Positions 51,902 through 62,005 of a stretch of 64,000 nt of DNA are shown one piece after another (the first letter of the stretch is position 1; each line of letters opens with the position of its first letter). Origin of the DNA: Epithemia pelagica (lineage: Eukaryota > Bacillariophyta > Bacillariophyceae > Surirellales > Surirellaceae); assembly GCA_946965045.2 (NCBI GenBank), contig OX337235.1:2613928-2677927 (forward strand). The letters run 5' to 3'. The position numbers were made by a program, and so were the translations under genes. The notes below the pieces were generated by a model, which saw nothing but the letters and a program-made list of their open reading frames with translations, did not search any database and was not told the DNA's origin.

Positions 51902-52380
51902 GAGCGAGAGCCTGATCTCAGAGATAGAAGTACAGTTGTCACCTTACAACTTGTGAAATTTGTATTTTATTGAATTCGTGCAACCAAGGGAGACCAGCCT
52001 CAAGCAGTGTCTCGATTGTTATGGACATTTTCTCTTCCTCTTCGAATTCCACCACCTCCGTACATCTAGGGACCGGTTTCGGCTCATTTTTCATTCACCT
52101 CCGTACATCTAGGGACCGGTTTCGGCTCATTTTTCATTTGATGGACGCCGTTGGATTCCCATTATGGTAAGACCTGTTTTGGATTTTTATGGATAGTGGT
52201 GGGTGGCGGTCAGATGTCAGATGTCAGATACGAATATAGATTGAATCTTGCCCGATTCTCCTTGAATAAAAAAGCGATATAAGAGCGACCCTTTAGTACA
52301 TTTTTCCATGTTGTTCAGATTGGATCTATTTTTTCACCCCCTAGTGCCAGGATCGTTCCACATTGCTTCATCATTTCACA
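51902..52380. other. Divergent promoter region between homeobox and proteasome genes
   Basis: 479 bp. It contains a perfect 43-bp tandem duplication (52053-52138). No supported ORF. The sequence next to the proteasome gene start is T-rich. Confidence 0.6.
52053..52138 (+). repeat. Perfect 43-bp tandem duplication, two copies
   Basis: Units 52053-52095 and 52096-52138 are identical at every base. Each contains CTAGGGACCGGTTTCGGCTC and so the palindrome ACCGGT. Location in a divergent promoter makes duplicated regulator sites possible; the perfect identity suggests a recent event. Confidence 0.95.
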
Positions 52381-53178
52381 ATGGCATCTTCAGGCTCCGG
52401 ATATGATTTGTCGGCTTCGACTTTCAGTCCTGATGGTCGGATTTTTCAGGTAGAATACGCCAGTAAGGCAGTAGAGAATGGTGGTACTGTTGTTGGAATC
52501 AAGGCCTCGGACGGTGTCGTGCTTGGAGTGAGCAAGCCGCTTTTGCACAAAATGATTGTAGCATCGACAGGTAGCTACAAGCGTATTCACAACATTGACG
52601 TACATGCTGGGATAGCCAGTACCGGTTTCCTTCCTGATACTCGTGTCCTGGTCGGTCGTGCTGTCGACGAAGCTGTGGACTGGCAAGAAAACTATGGTTC
52701 CAAGATACCCCCCCACATCCTTGCGGATCGCTTGGGCCACTACGTGCATTATTTCACGCTACATGGTGCGTTGCGTCCCTTTGGTGCATCCAGTGTTCTT
52801 GGAGCGTACGATAGCGAAGAAAAGAAATACAGTTTGTTTATGGTGGAAACGAACGGTGCTGCGTACTCTTTCTATGGTGTAGCTACTGGAAAGGGAAAGC
52901 AAGCTGCCAAGACTGAGCTGGAAAAGCTCGACTTGCACAAGCAACCGTGCACGTCAGCGGAAGCCGTCAAACACATCGCAAAGATATTGACCTTGCTGCA
53001 CAACGAAAACAAGGACAACGAAGGGAAAGCTCTTGAGCTTGAAATCTCTTGGATATGCGAAGCGAGTGGTCAAAAACATGTGGGTGTCCCGAAAGAAACA
53101 ATCAAGGAAGCAATGGCTTGGGCGAACGAACAATTAGAAGAAGAGGACGATGATGCCGAAGAGATGGAGGAAGGATAG
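52381..53178 (+). CDS. PSMA3: 20S proteasome subunit alpha-3 (PSMA3 type)
   Basis: 265 residues from ATG 52381, close to the family length of about 250. It opens with the alpha-subunit signature G-Y-D-L-S-A-S-T-F-S-P-D-G-R-I-F-Q-V-E-Y-A. Its S-A-S-T-F wording and the following K-A-V-E-N-G-G-T are characteristic of the PSMA3/Pre10 branch. A very acidic C-terminal tail (E-E-E-D-D-D-A-E-E-M-E-E) is also typical of this subunit. It forms one of the seven subunits of each outer ring and has no catalytic Thr. No intron. Confidence 0.95.
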   Translation: MASSGSGYDLSASTFSPDGRIFQVEYASKAVENGGTVVGIKASDGVVLGVSKPLLHKMIVASTGSYKRIHNIDVHAGIASTGFLPDTRVLVGRAVDEAVDWQENYGSKIPPHILADRLGHYVHYFTLHGALRPFGASSVLGAYDSEEKKYSLFMVETNGAAYSFYGVATGKGKQAAKTELEKLDLHKQPCTSAEAVKHIAKILTLLHNENKDNEGKALELEISWICEASGQKHVGVPKETIKEAMAWANEQLEEEDDDAEEMEEG

Positions 53179-53267
53179 TATCAGTGTTTTAATAGGGTGA
53201 AACTCAATTTTCGTCAGACCCAATGATTATTCTAGGAGACGAACTAAAGCATAAAAACAACAGCAGC

Positions 53268-54863
53268 TCAAGCAGTTTCTTCCCCTTCTTCCTTCTTGTC
53301 TATTAAAGTGTTTCCATCATCATCTTGTTGCGCAAGCATGGCTTCGAAGGCCTCTAATAGCTTGGGGGCAGTTGGTACGTCTAGTGAAATGTCTTCCAGA
53401 ATCTGGTGAACACGAGCGACTCCTTTCTTTACCTGGTAAGACGAAACAATAGCATTCCGCACCAGGAAACCGAAGAGAGCTGCCATCGCATCCAGGTTAG
53501 ACAAAGCACCAGCATCATCAGGTGCTTTCATCCCGTCCACTTCCATTGCGCCTTTTATTCCTCGTTTGATGAGTTCATGGTGGAAGTGTCGACATTCTAA
53601 CTCCTTTACACACCGCGCAGCTTCGTCCAGTTCCCGACTCATCAGATACTCTTGGAGGAGCTGGTCCATTCCAACCTTGAGCTCAGCAACTGGGCGACCA
53701 TCACCAGGACCCCAAACCCTCTCCAAACGGGCATTACAATGCTCACGGCTCAAAAGATTGACAGCCTTCTCAATAACCACATCACCTGGCCGCTCATTGT
53801 TCTGTTCCGATAAGAAAGCAGGTGAAAGAACCTCGTCAACAACAGCTCTCGCCAGAAAGGTAGCCACCATTGTCTACGGAATTGAGTCAAAATGCTTGAA
53901 ACAGTAAAACAGTAGGTAGAGCCCCATACATCCAGCATGTACTTACATGTGCGTCAGGTACATCTGTCGTGAGATCATCAAGGCTATCAAGCAAGGCGAC
54001 AAAGCCTGCTTCCATTTCCTCCATAGACAAGGGAGTTGGATGCAAACACGTGAGTAAACGGCTTATCAACTCACGTTCTCGCGGACCCTTGTCGAGAGCA
54101 AGACTGATTGCTTTCTTTGGGATCTCTGAATGAAACTCTTGGCATCGCAATTCTTCTAGTGTCCGGATTACCTCGTCAGTGTCACAAGAGTCGAAATATT
54201 CTTTGAGACATTCAAGCAGTTGGAACTTGAACTCTTGCATTGTCAGCATCGGTCCATATACGGCTTTGGCTGTTGTTTCATCATACCCACGCTTATCTGC
54301 ATCTGTATCAATGCTGGTCAGAATGTACCTGTCAGAATCTTCTGCCGGATCATAAATCGGGTCATCTTCGTCGATCGGCAATTCCTCGGCACTCATAGGA
54401 TCCATGTCGGCTTTCCATTGTCCTTTGCCATGACCTCCCTGTTTCTTGTGAGCACTATTGAAGTTGCCTGAGTCTTTATCGGCCGTCTTTTTCCGCGTTA
54501 TGTTTCGTTTCGCAGTGCCTTCCTTCACTTTTGTTTCATGGCCATCATTTGGAACTGCATCGTTCCCGGACGCTGCAACTTGCTTCTGAACTTTAGCTTT
54601 GACTTGGGAGGATATTGCTCTAACGCCTTCGCCTGTTGGATTATGGACTTTGCCCTGAAAGGGGTACAGTGAGTCAGAATTCTGTTGGATATGGTACGGC
54701 ATAGACACAAATCACATGATACCTCACAAATGACACTACGAAGTCACCTGACGTCGGCTCTCTGCCGCATTCCCTTCATGCTAATGAAGACATGGAAAGA
54801 AGAACGGTTTCGACTTACCATCGTGGTCACTGTGACCTCGGGACGCTTCGCAAATTCAGCCAT
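53268..54863 (-). CDS. PDCD4-like protein with two MA3 domains
   Basis: Three exons: 54863-54819, 54654-53947 and 53873-53268 (introns 164 and 73 bp, all in phase 0), giving 452 residues. The N-terminus is basic and Gly/Lys-rich, with the element A-K-R-N-I-T-R-K then K-K-Q-G-G-H-G-K-G-Q-W-K. Then come two MA3 domains (about 141-255 and 305-420), joined by D-V-P-D-A-H...F-L-A-R-A-V-V-D, the usual PDCD4/eIF4G linker sequence. MA3 domains bind eIF4A and inhibit its helicase in PDCD4. Animal PDCD4 also has two MA3 domains; plant MRF proteins have four. A role in translation repression is expected. It lies beside a small gene that carries the same N-terminal element. Confidence 0.88.
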
Positions 54864-55219
54864 GGCGATCAGATGATTTTGTCTTAAGGCTACTTGTAAC
54901 ACAACTCGAAGAGAACGGGAAGATACGCTCTCAAATTCCACAAAACACGCCCAAGTTCTGGTTGTGACATCTTTAGGACGAAACGTGAATCGACCTCCAA
55001 CTATAAGATAAAATGTAGGAAACAGGATACGCACCAATCCCGCAGCGGTTCCTGTTCGTGCCGTTGGTTCGCGTCGTGTCAAACCAGGATTCTACATGCC
55101 ATGGCGATGGAACAACGCCCTGTATCATGGCGTGAACATGAGTCCCTTTCGATATGACGAGTATGAACACGGAATTGCTCTATACACTTTTAAATCTAGG
55201 AGATAACGATCTTTGAGCT

Positions 55220-55673
55220 TTAGGGCATTGAGCCATCATCAAGATCGTTCCACTTTCCTTTTCCCCCTCCGCCGCCGTGTTGTTTCTTCTCCTTGGAATT
55301 TGGATTATGATCATTCTTCCGTTGAATGTTTCGCTTTGAACTGTCTTCTTCAATTCCAGTCGTCTCTGGGATGGCAATTTTTCCTTTGTGATGATCTTCT
55401 CTGTTGAACAAAAGGAAAACAAAAACCTCGTGAGACCCAAGAGTCGCAGTACCACAAGTAATTTCTCATTACATAAATTGGCAAAAGCGCTTGTCGGTGG
55501 TATCGGTGCTTCGAAGTTTGTTACGGACAAGTGGCTGGAAATCCCAAGAAAATGAACACAACGATCTAGGTAGATCTCATCCTCAAGCACAAAAATGGAA
55601 GATGTAGGTCTTCATCCTCATTCAACGCAATCATATCGCTACCAATTCAAACTCACCCTTTTGGATGTACCAT
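55220..55673 (-). CDS. Small basic protein resembling the PDCD4-like N-terminus
   Basis: Two exons: 55673-55657 (17 nt) and 55400-55220, with a 256-bp intron (GTGAGT donor, TTCAACAG acceptor); the phase-2 junction gives 65 residues. The product carries S-S-K-R-N-I-Q-R-K-N and K-K-Q-H-G-G-G-G-G-K-G-K-W-N-D-L-D-D, matching the basic N-terminal element of the PDCD4-like neighbour, including its start (V-H-P-K-G-E against V-H-N-P-T-G-E). It has no MA3 domain. Such a lone element could compete with, or act with, the larger protein, possibly by RNA binding; that is inference. The tiny first exon makes the model less certain. Confidence 0.55.
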
Positions 55674-56092
55674 GGTGATTGCTTCTATTTTGTTCTGCTT
55701 CAAATAGGATCGTACGATGTTTTTGTTGGCTCTTACTTCGATTTATGGGACGGGAGATGACATGTTTGATCTTTGATCGCGTCTTTGTCACTTCTTCTTC
55801 TTGGGTTCGCATTCATTCATCGACCTACACGTGTAGTTTTCGGCTCGGGAAGGGGGCAGACGGAACACTCCGTGGAACGTGGAACACTTCTTCGACCTCT
55901 ACGATGCCCGGATGATGAGAGGTTGTTTCTCTTGTTGCCCCCCCCCCCAATTTTCCACTCCGACCTACAGCGAATCAACAAATTACACAGGATTTCTCAG
56001 TCTCCCACCCAAAGAACGAGACCCTACTCTAGACAAAAAGACGATTGCACTTCCTGTTGCTTATCTGTGCCACAGAAGCTTACGAACAGCTC
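55674..56092. other. Divergent promoter region
   Basis: 419 bp between the small basic-protein gene and LSM1. It contains a C run of 11 at 55938-55948 in the LSM1 leader. Overlapping short frames are unsupported. Confidence 0.45.
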
Positions 56093-56684
56093 ATGTCTTC
56101 ACAAGGGGCTCCTAATCCTCATCAAACACAGCAAAACCAGTCTTCTTTGCATAGCGATCCTAGATCTCACGAGTCGAACGTCGGGCAGGCCCAACCTAGG
56201 CGTGGCGATCCCTCTTCAGCCATCCACACACAGTCAGGTGTTCCTTTTGGTCATGTACCCGCGTATCTACCTGGTAGCGCAAGCTTGGTGGAAGAATTGG
56301 ATAAGCATTTGCTTATTGTGCTAAGGGATGGCAAGCATATTGTTGGGGTACGTATCGTCCTGAAAGGATTCTCTCCACCTTTTGAAATTGGCCTCCCCTC
56401 ACGTTCAACGATTTGATAAGAAATTGATTTCGTATGATCAATTCAGCAATATGATACTGCAAGACGCGGCAGAACGTCGTGTGGTCGTCGAAAACGGGGT
56501 TTGTTACTATCATGACATTCCGCTTGGTCTTTACATCTTGCGCGGAGACTCGACTGTTTTAATGGGACAGGTAGATCTGACAACAGAAACACAGTTGATG
56601 AGAAAAGTCGAGCTGGACGAACTGGAGAGCTTGCGCAAGCAACAATCTGCAACTTGGGATTTTGATTCGGATCTTATTGCCTGA
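56093..56684 (+). CDS. LSM1: LSM1, Sm-like mRNA decay protein
   Basis: Two exons, 56093-56347 and 56421-56684; the 73-bp intron (GTACGT donor, GATAAG acceptor) falls between the Sm strands and the joined protein has 172 residues. The N-terminal 65 residues are Gln/Ser/Pro-rich. The Sm1 motif has L-V-E-E-L-D-K-H-L-L-I-V-L-R-D-G-K and then Y-D-Q-F-S-N-M-I-L-Q-D. Sm2 has L-G-L-Y-I-L-R-G-D-S-T-V-L-M-G. The eukaryotic LSM1 hallmark Y-H-D-I-P-L-G-L is present. LSM1 joins LSM2-7 in the cytoplasmic ring that binds oligoadenylated mRNA 3' ends and promotes decapping. The C-terminal helix typical of LSM1 (D-E-L-E-S-L-R-K) is present. Confidence 0.93.
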
Positions 56685-57041
56685 AGATGGCTGAGGGTGT
56701 CTAATCATTTAGCTCAAGACCCATGTTTTTGTGGAGAGTCTGAAGTGACGGGAACATGACATTTGTGAGTTTCAAAACTCCTAATCAAATTTAAGGGTTC
56801 GCCGTTGTCAATTTGCAGCGGGGCACGTCCGATTATCATAGGCTCAAATCATAGACTCAAAACAACAACTGTTTTGCGTGCCAAAATTATCTTCGAAGAC
56901 CGACGACTAGTAATTGATACATACTTCTAAATCAATAAACCCCATGCTCCGTGTTGGCGAAATAAAACATACTCATTTCCGAACATGAACGATTCAGCTC
57001 TTTCAGAACATGGACTAAATTCGGAACACAATGAGTGCTGC
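56685..57041. other. Intergenic, convergent
   Basis: 357 bp between convergent stops. No supported feature. Confidence 0.5.
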
Positions 57042-57684
57042 TTATACGCTCGATTGTGAGGGGTGCTCATTGGTCACGACAACACCGTCCGACGGAGGAA
57101 TGTCGAAGTTCGCTCCTGAGTTTGCGCCGTCGGCATCTGATTCAGCTTCCAACACCGCCATTTCTTCGTTCTTGCACTCTTTCTTTGCCTGAATTACTGC
57201 AATATCTTTTCGCGCTGCGTCGAACGAAGCTCGAATTCTGGCCTCCTTTTCAGACACAGCAAGGTCGTCATTATTTTCTAGTTCTTCCATTAGATCATAT
57301 ATTTCAATCCCAAATTTTTGTTTCCGAGTTTTGATTTCCCGATCCAAAAACAAAATATCCGTCTGCAATGGAAGATGAACATATATGAGCGAAAATTTGT
57401 TGAACAACGAGATCCCATCGATGAAGTGGAATCAGTTTATGAAGTGCAACGAGTACCATGGCAAGAGAGGGGACCGTATGTAAAAGTACAGAAATCCAAC
57501 ACTGACGAGATTCCACGATGCGACATTCCACGATGCGACTTCACTTCTATCCACGATAGAAACAATGACGAAGCACGATGCTTTAGGTTTTGAGAATAAG
57601 CAGCTCACATACCTTGAGCATTGTCTTGGCTCCAGCATCTACGACGCTTTTGCCTGCCTTCTTCATTTTGTCCATCCAGCTCAT
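57042..57684 (-). CDS. Small coiled-coil protein
   Basis: Two exons, 57684-57613 and 57362-57042; the 250-bp intron (GTATGT donor, TTGCAG acceptor) is in phase 0, giving 130 residues. The N-terminus is a short amphipathic Lys/Met-rich helix (M-S-W-M-D-K-M-K-K-A-G-K). The middle is a continuous charged helix (L-D-R-E-I-K-T-R-K-Q-K-F-G onward) predicted to form a coiled coil, ending in an acidic Ala/Gly/Ser-rich tail. It may be a cytosolic adaptor or vesicle-trafficking helix protein, but no family is recognised. Confidence 0.6.
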
Positions 57685-59074
57685 GGTGTCAAAAAGTTCT
57701 ATCTCGATGAATGAAGCTTTTAGAGTAAGAATACAGCAGTGAGAACAACCTTGGTCAAAACTTTGGAAGTTTTAACAGGAGGATAGGGATAGAGGGGCAA
57801 ACCGAAAATTCCGCAAATCGGGGGAGTCGCGAATCGCCACGCGTGTTTCGTGTCCGCTTCGCGCTCCTTTCTTCGGGTGCTCCTTTTTCCTTTTAAATTC
57901 TATCATTTTGTTCATTCTTTCGTCATTATCCCTCCGATTGCTGTCCATACGGTTATTCTCAAATTTTCCTAAAAAATGTTAAAATTATTTCTGTCAAATT
58001 TCTTTCGATTTAGCACATTATTATAACGTCCAAGACAACTGTAATAACTGGCTTCGCCCTATTGTGTAGCCGCTTGCGCTCATGCATGACTGTGAGCCGT
58101 GAGACTTGACGAGACATGGACAAAGAAATCTACCAGCCCATTTTATACTCAATAGTCTATTGTTTCAGAAGCGAGTACTCTTTACGCAGTAGTGGATCTA
58201 GCTTCACGGAATCATCACACACACACACACCAAACCATGAAATATACAAACATGGTGCAATGCACCTCTAGAGGAGTATCAAAACAAGCTCCTGGCACTT
58301 TGTCTATGGGAAAGATAAAAGCATAGTCCACTACTAGTTTAGGCTTCCTGCTTCCTGGGCTTACATACCCCACGATGACGCTGTCAACAGTGCACTGGTT
58401 GATTGCTCATTGCACTGGTGGATTGTCATGTTTCATGTTGTCATCCTTCCTTTGATGCATTCCACCTTCACTTGTGATCTAGGTGGATGGTTTTGACCAT
58501 AAAGTTGTCACTTTGGTCGTTCGTCCGGCTGGGTGGTTTTCTTTTGGTTTTTGGTGTGCTCACTGCTCATGGTCGTCTTTTGTGGTGTTGCTCGAAAAGT
58601 AGGACGATTCTTGGCCCATGTGCCAGCAATACAAGGCGTGACCGGCGCGTCGATTTCGAACGATCGAAGGGAGGCTGGCGATATCACCCGGCAGGCGCTT
58701 TGGGAAAAAATACGAGACAATTTTTTTCCATTCGGATGACGGACGAACAAAGGTACCCCCAATCGCACCCTTACACAGGATAAAATGAAAAACCTCATCG
58801 TCCGAATGAAAATTATCAATATATTGTTATATGATGAATATTAGGTAAGAGCGCTGGGAAGAGCAAAAATGAATCGAAAAAACGTACAAATTCGGGTCAT
58901 TGGCTTCATCCTCAATTTTTCGCAACGGTCATTACAATGAATGAGATTGTCACCAGATTTTCTTCTTGATCTGTATGTTTCGAGTTGATTGTTGAAATAG
59001 TAATCACGTCCCAACAACCCAAACGAGGATATTCTTACTCAAACCAAGCTGTTAGCGAGAAGAAGTGGGAAGGG
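57685..59074. other. Longest gene-free stretch (1.39 kb)
   Basis: AT-rich, with a CA-dinucleotide run at about 58216-58230, a T-rich segment at 57880-58010, a repeated word TGCACTGGTTGATTG/TGCACTGGTGGATTG at about 58391-58430, and a run of weak overlapping frames at 58490-58820. No gene recognised. It holds the promoters of both flanking divergent genes. Confidence 0.45.
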
Positions 59075-60578
59075 ATGACGAACTTTGTTGCAATTTTCGG
59101 TGTCGCCCTGTTGCTGAATTGTATGGTAACTTTCCGAAGCAGTGATATGTGGAAGAAGCTGGCCGGCGGGAACCAAACTGTGGAAAAGGACGACGCCATA
59201 ACAAAAGCAAAATGGCAATCTCTTTTGAAACGCTATCTGATTGTTTACTTGCTGGCCACTCTCTCTGATTGGTTACAAGGTCCCTATGTGTATGCGCTGT
59301 ACTCTGAGTATGGCTATTCGCAGTACAACATTGCTGTTCTGTTTGTAGCTGGCTTTGGATCCTCCATGGTTTTTGGTTCTTTTGTTGGGGGAATGGCAGA
59401 TTGGGGTGGACGCAGACTTTTTGTCGTTATTTTCGCGCTTGTATATGCTGCCTCCTGTGTAACGAAGCGTGAGTTCACCGTTGATGATGTTGCGGAACAA
59501 CGACGACTCAAACTCTCACTTACAAAGCATGCTTCTTGACACAGATTTCAAAAATTTCCATGTTCTCATGCTTGGTCGCTTGCTGGGAGGAGTGGCCACC
59601 AGTCTCTTGTTCTCCGTGTTTGAAGCTTGGCTCATTCGTTCACACACTGACGCTGGATTAAAGAACTTTATCGGGAAGTCCTTTTCATGGGCTGCCTATG
59701 GAAACTCAGTCGTCGCTATTCTTTCTGGTTTGGTTGCCAACGAGGCTACAAAAGCCTTCCCAATGACAGAGATTAAGAAAGAAACATTGTATATGGGTGG
59801 ATACCTCAATCCTTTTGATTTTGCGCTTGTGGCGCTTGTATTGTGTGGTCTCTGTGTCATGTCTCTCTGGGAAGAGAATTACGGCGAGTCATCTTCAACA
59901 AAGTCAGACGAGAGTTCTTCGCAGTGGTATGATGGTCTTCGGAGTGCATTCGTGACCACAGTTCGGAGTCAGGATATTCTTCTCTGCGGGTTGATTAGCA
60001 GCTTGTTTGAAGGAAGCATGTACATTTTTGTGTTCATGTGGACTCCAGCTCTGAGAGAAGAGAAAGAGGAGCTCCCTTTTGGTTTGATATTTAGCACATT
60101 CATGGTTTGCTGCATGGCTGGAAGCAGTCTCTTCAGCATTTTCATTGAAAATACCAAAGGCGAAAGACTTGCTGTTGGGGTATTTGCTGTCTCAGCCGTA
60201 TCGATGGGATTGGTTGCCCTTTCTGGTAGTCAAACACTCAAATTTATTGCCATGAATTGCTTTGAGCTTACTGTGGGAATGTATTGGCCAGTTATGGGAA
60301 CATTGAAAGGAGCAATAGTTCCGGAATCCAAGCGTGCCGCAATCTACAATTTGTACCGAGTTCCCCTGAATTTCATTGTTCTTTTCAGCTTGTTGACTTC
60401 CCTGACGCCAACCCAATCTTTCACATTGAACTGCGTTATGCTTTCCACTGCTGTAGTTCTTCAGGTCGTACTCATGACGCGACGCCAAAAACATGGTTTG
60501 ATGGAAACAGATTCTTCATCTGAGTCGGAATCTGCTGAGCGGCTCCTTTCTCCCGAAATGAAGGATGATTCTGTCTGA
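59075..60578 (+). CDS. MFSD5-type major facilitator (molybdate-anion transporter family)
   Basis: Two exons, 59075-59468 and 59545-60578; the 76-bp intron (GTGAGT donor, CACAG acceptor) is in phase 1, giving 475 residues, close to the 450 of animal MFSD5. About 12 hydrophobic helices. Family motifs: D-W-L-Q-G-P-Y-V-Y-A-L-Y near the first cytoplasmic loop, L-G-R-L-L-G-G-V-A-T-S-L-L-F-S-V-F-E-A-W after it, and F-E-G-S-M-Y-I-F-V-F-M-W-T-P-A-L in the second half. MFSD5/MOT2 takes up molybdate at high affinity. The start was placed at the first ATG before the hydrophobic helix, but a short exon upstream cannot be excluded. The C-terminal tail is Ser/Glu-rich. Confidence 0.85.
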
Positions 60579-61163
60579 TTACTAACTGTTTATTGATATA
60601 AGAGTATTCTTCTTTGACTCTACCGCGGCTGAAATCCTACCTCCAAGGAGACGTAGCACTTCCATGAGCAGGGGAGTACGCATATGCGCTACATAGAGAC
60701 TAGCGAAGGGAGAAAAAGGGGTAGCAACCATAGAGCGTAGGCTACGTGCTCTTGGTAGAGCTATGGTAGGTACAAGCTGAGTTCAGGGAGTATGTTCCTG
60801 ACGTAGACCCCTCGTAGATTTAGTACCATAGAGTATAATCCTTAATAGCGTTCGGCCTTACTAGTGAATGAAAGTGTCCGACTCGAGACTTCCCAGTGTC
60901 TTAAGAAAATAAGTTATTTGTCTTGGTGTGTTGTGTGACAGCTTCCGAACGCTAGAATTTCGTCCAAAATGATGAAGAAAACGGTTGTTGTCTAACGACC
61001 ATGGTGGACGGCCATCCCAACCGTTCGAGATGTTGCCGAGCTGCATCCGGATGCTTTAGGGTTTACTTGAACCACCCCCAATGGGGCAACATCTCAAACG
61101 GTTGGCATCATCCTCAATAATTCGATCATCCATCTCATCCCACGCAACACGGTCTACAACAGG
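60579..61163. other. Intergenic, with structured palindromic sequence
   Basis: 585 bp. The first half is rich in TAG/CTA/GTAC words with several small inverted repeats (for example CCATAG at 60728-60733 with CTATGG at 60761-60766, and CGTAG/CTACG at 60736-60746). The second half contains the long hairpin at 61017-61105. No supported ORF. Confidence 0.5.
61017..61105. repeat. Hairpin with 21-bp arms and a nested palindrome in the loop
   Basis: Arms 61017-61037 and 61085-61105 are inverted copies with one mismatch (CCAACCGTT-x-GAGATGTTGCC). The 47-nt loop contains GCATCCGGATGC, a perfect 12-bp palindrome. It lies about 60 bp upstream of the transposon-associated ORF start at 61164. Confidence 0.85.
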
Positions 61164-61919
61164 ATGGAACGAAATTTTTCTGGGAAAGATATTCTTGACG
61201 TCTTTAAGACGCGATGCACCCGATCCTCGTTCGGATTCTGCAACAAGTGGATCCAAGACACCGAGATTGTAGGATACCTGAGAACTTGGTTGCCAGGACT
61301 GTCGACAATCAGATTGAATTCTCTTTTCTCTAGAGACATTGTCCTTAAACCCATTTTCGAAAATGAGGTGTCGGAACCAAACAAGTTTGGCTGGTACCGC
61401 CACAAAATCACAATCAATAAACAAAGATACACATTCTTGTATATAAGCTCTGACACAACAAAACTGCCAGTGATGTTGAACGATCACCAAGAATGGCTGG
61501 AGGCTGCAGCCGAGAATGTGATTCGGCGGTCGGGACGAGAGAAGCCAACGAAGCGAAGGAACGAAGACTCACCAGGGGTACATGAAGGCACGGCAACTGT
61601 ATCCAAGCAAGCAAGAAACACTACAACACCACCAGCAATGAAGAGCACTGCAACGCAGCAACATGGTCAACCGCCACAAATTGGAGACAGCCCTACCGAA
61701 ATGCAAACGTCACCACCTCACGACAACACAAATCAGGTGCTTGTTGGAGCAATCCAATATCCTGAATTGGCCACAGACGGAATCGGCCATGACCATCCAC
61801 AGAGTTTGCCGATTGGTTTTTCAGTTTTCGAGAATGAGATGATCCAAGGTCTATCGCAACAAATGGAAAGCGCCTATTTTGATGAGCCAAGGAACCGTAG
61901 GCTCTTTGCCGGCAAATAA
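61164..61919 (+). CDS. Probable transposon-associated protein of unknown family
   Basis: 251 residues from ATG 61164. The N-terminal 120 residues look globular, with W-x-x-W-L-P-like and Y-R-H-K-I-T-I-N segments. Then follow a basic Arg/Lys/Glu stretch (R-R-S-G-R-E-K-P-T-K-R-R), a Thr/Pro/Gln/Asn-rich linker and an acidic end. Directly downstream on the same strand is a DDE transposase fragment, and directly upstream a long hairpin, so it is probably part of the same element. Not recognised as a known transposase or DNA-binding domain. Confidence 0.45.
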   Translation: MERNFSGKDILDVFKTRCTRSSFGFCNKWIQDTEIVGYLRTWLPGLSTIRLNSLFSRDIVLKPIFENEVSEPNKFGWYRHKITINKQRYTFLYISSDTTKLPVMLNDHQEWLEAAAENVIRRSGREKPTKRRNEDSPGVHEGTATVSKQARNTTTPPAMKSTATQQHGQPPQIGDSPTEMQTSPPHDNTNQVLVGAIQYPELATDGIGHDHPQSLPIGFSVFENEMIQGLSQQMESAYFDEPRNRRLFAGK

Positions 61920-62005
61920 AATTCTCCAGGATCGTCAAAACAAAATCTTAAGCGATGGATAGAAACCCTTGAAAGGGCCATTTCTACGAGGACTTCTTGG
62001 CATTG

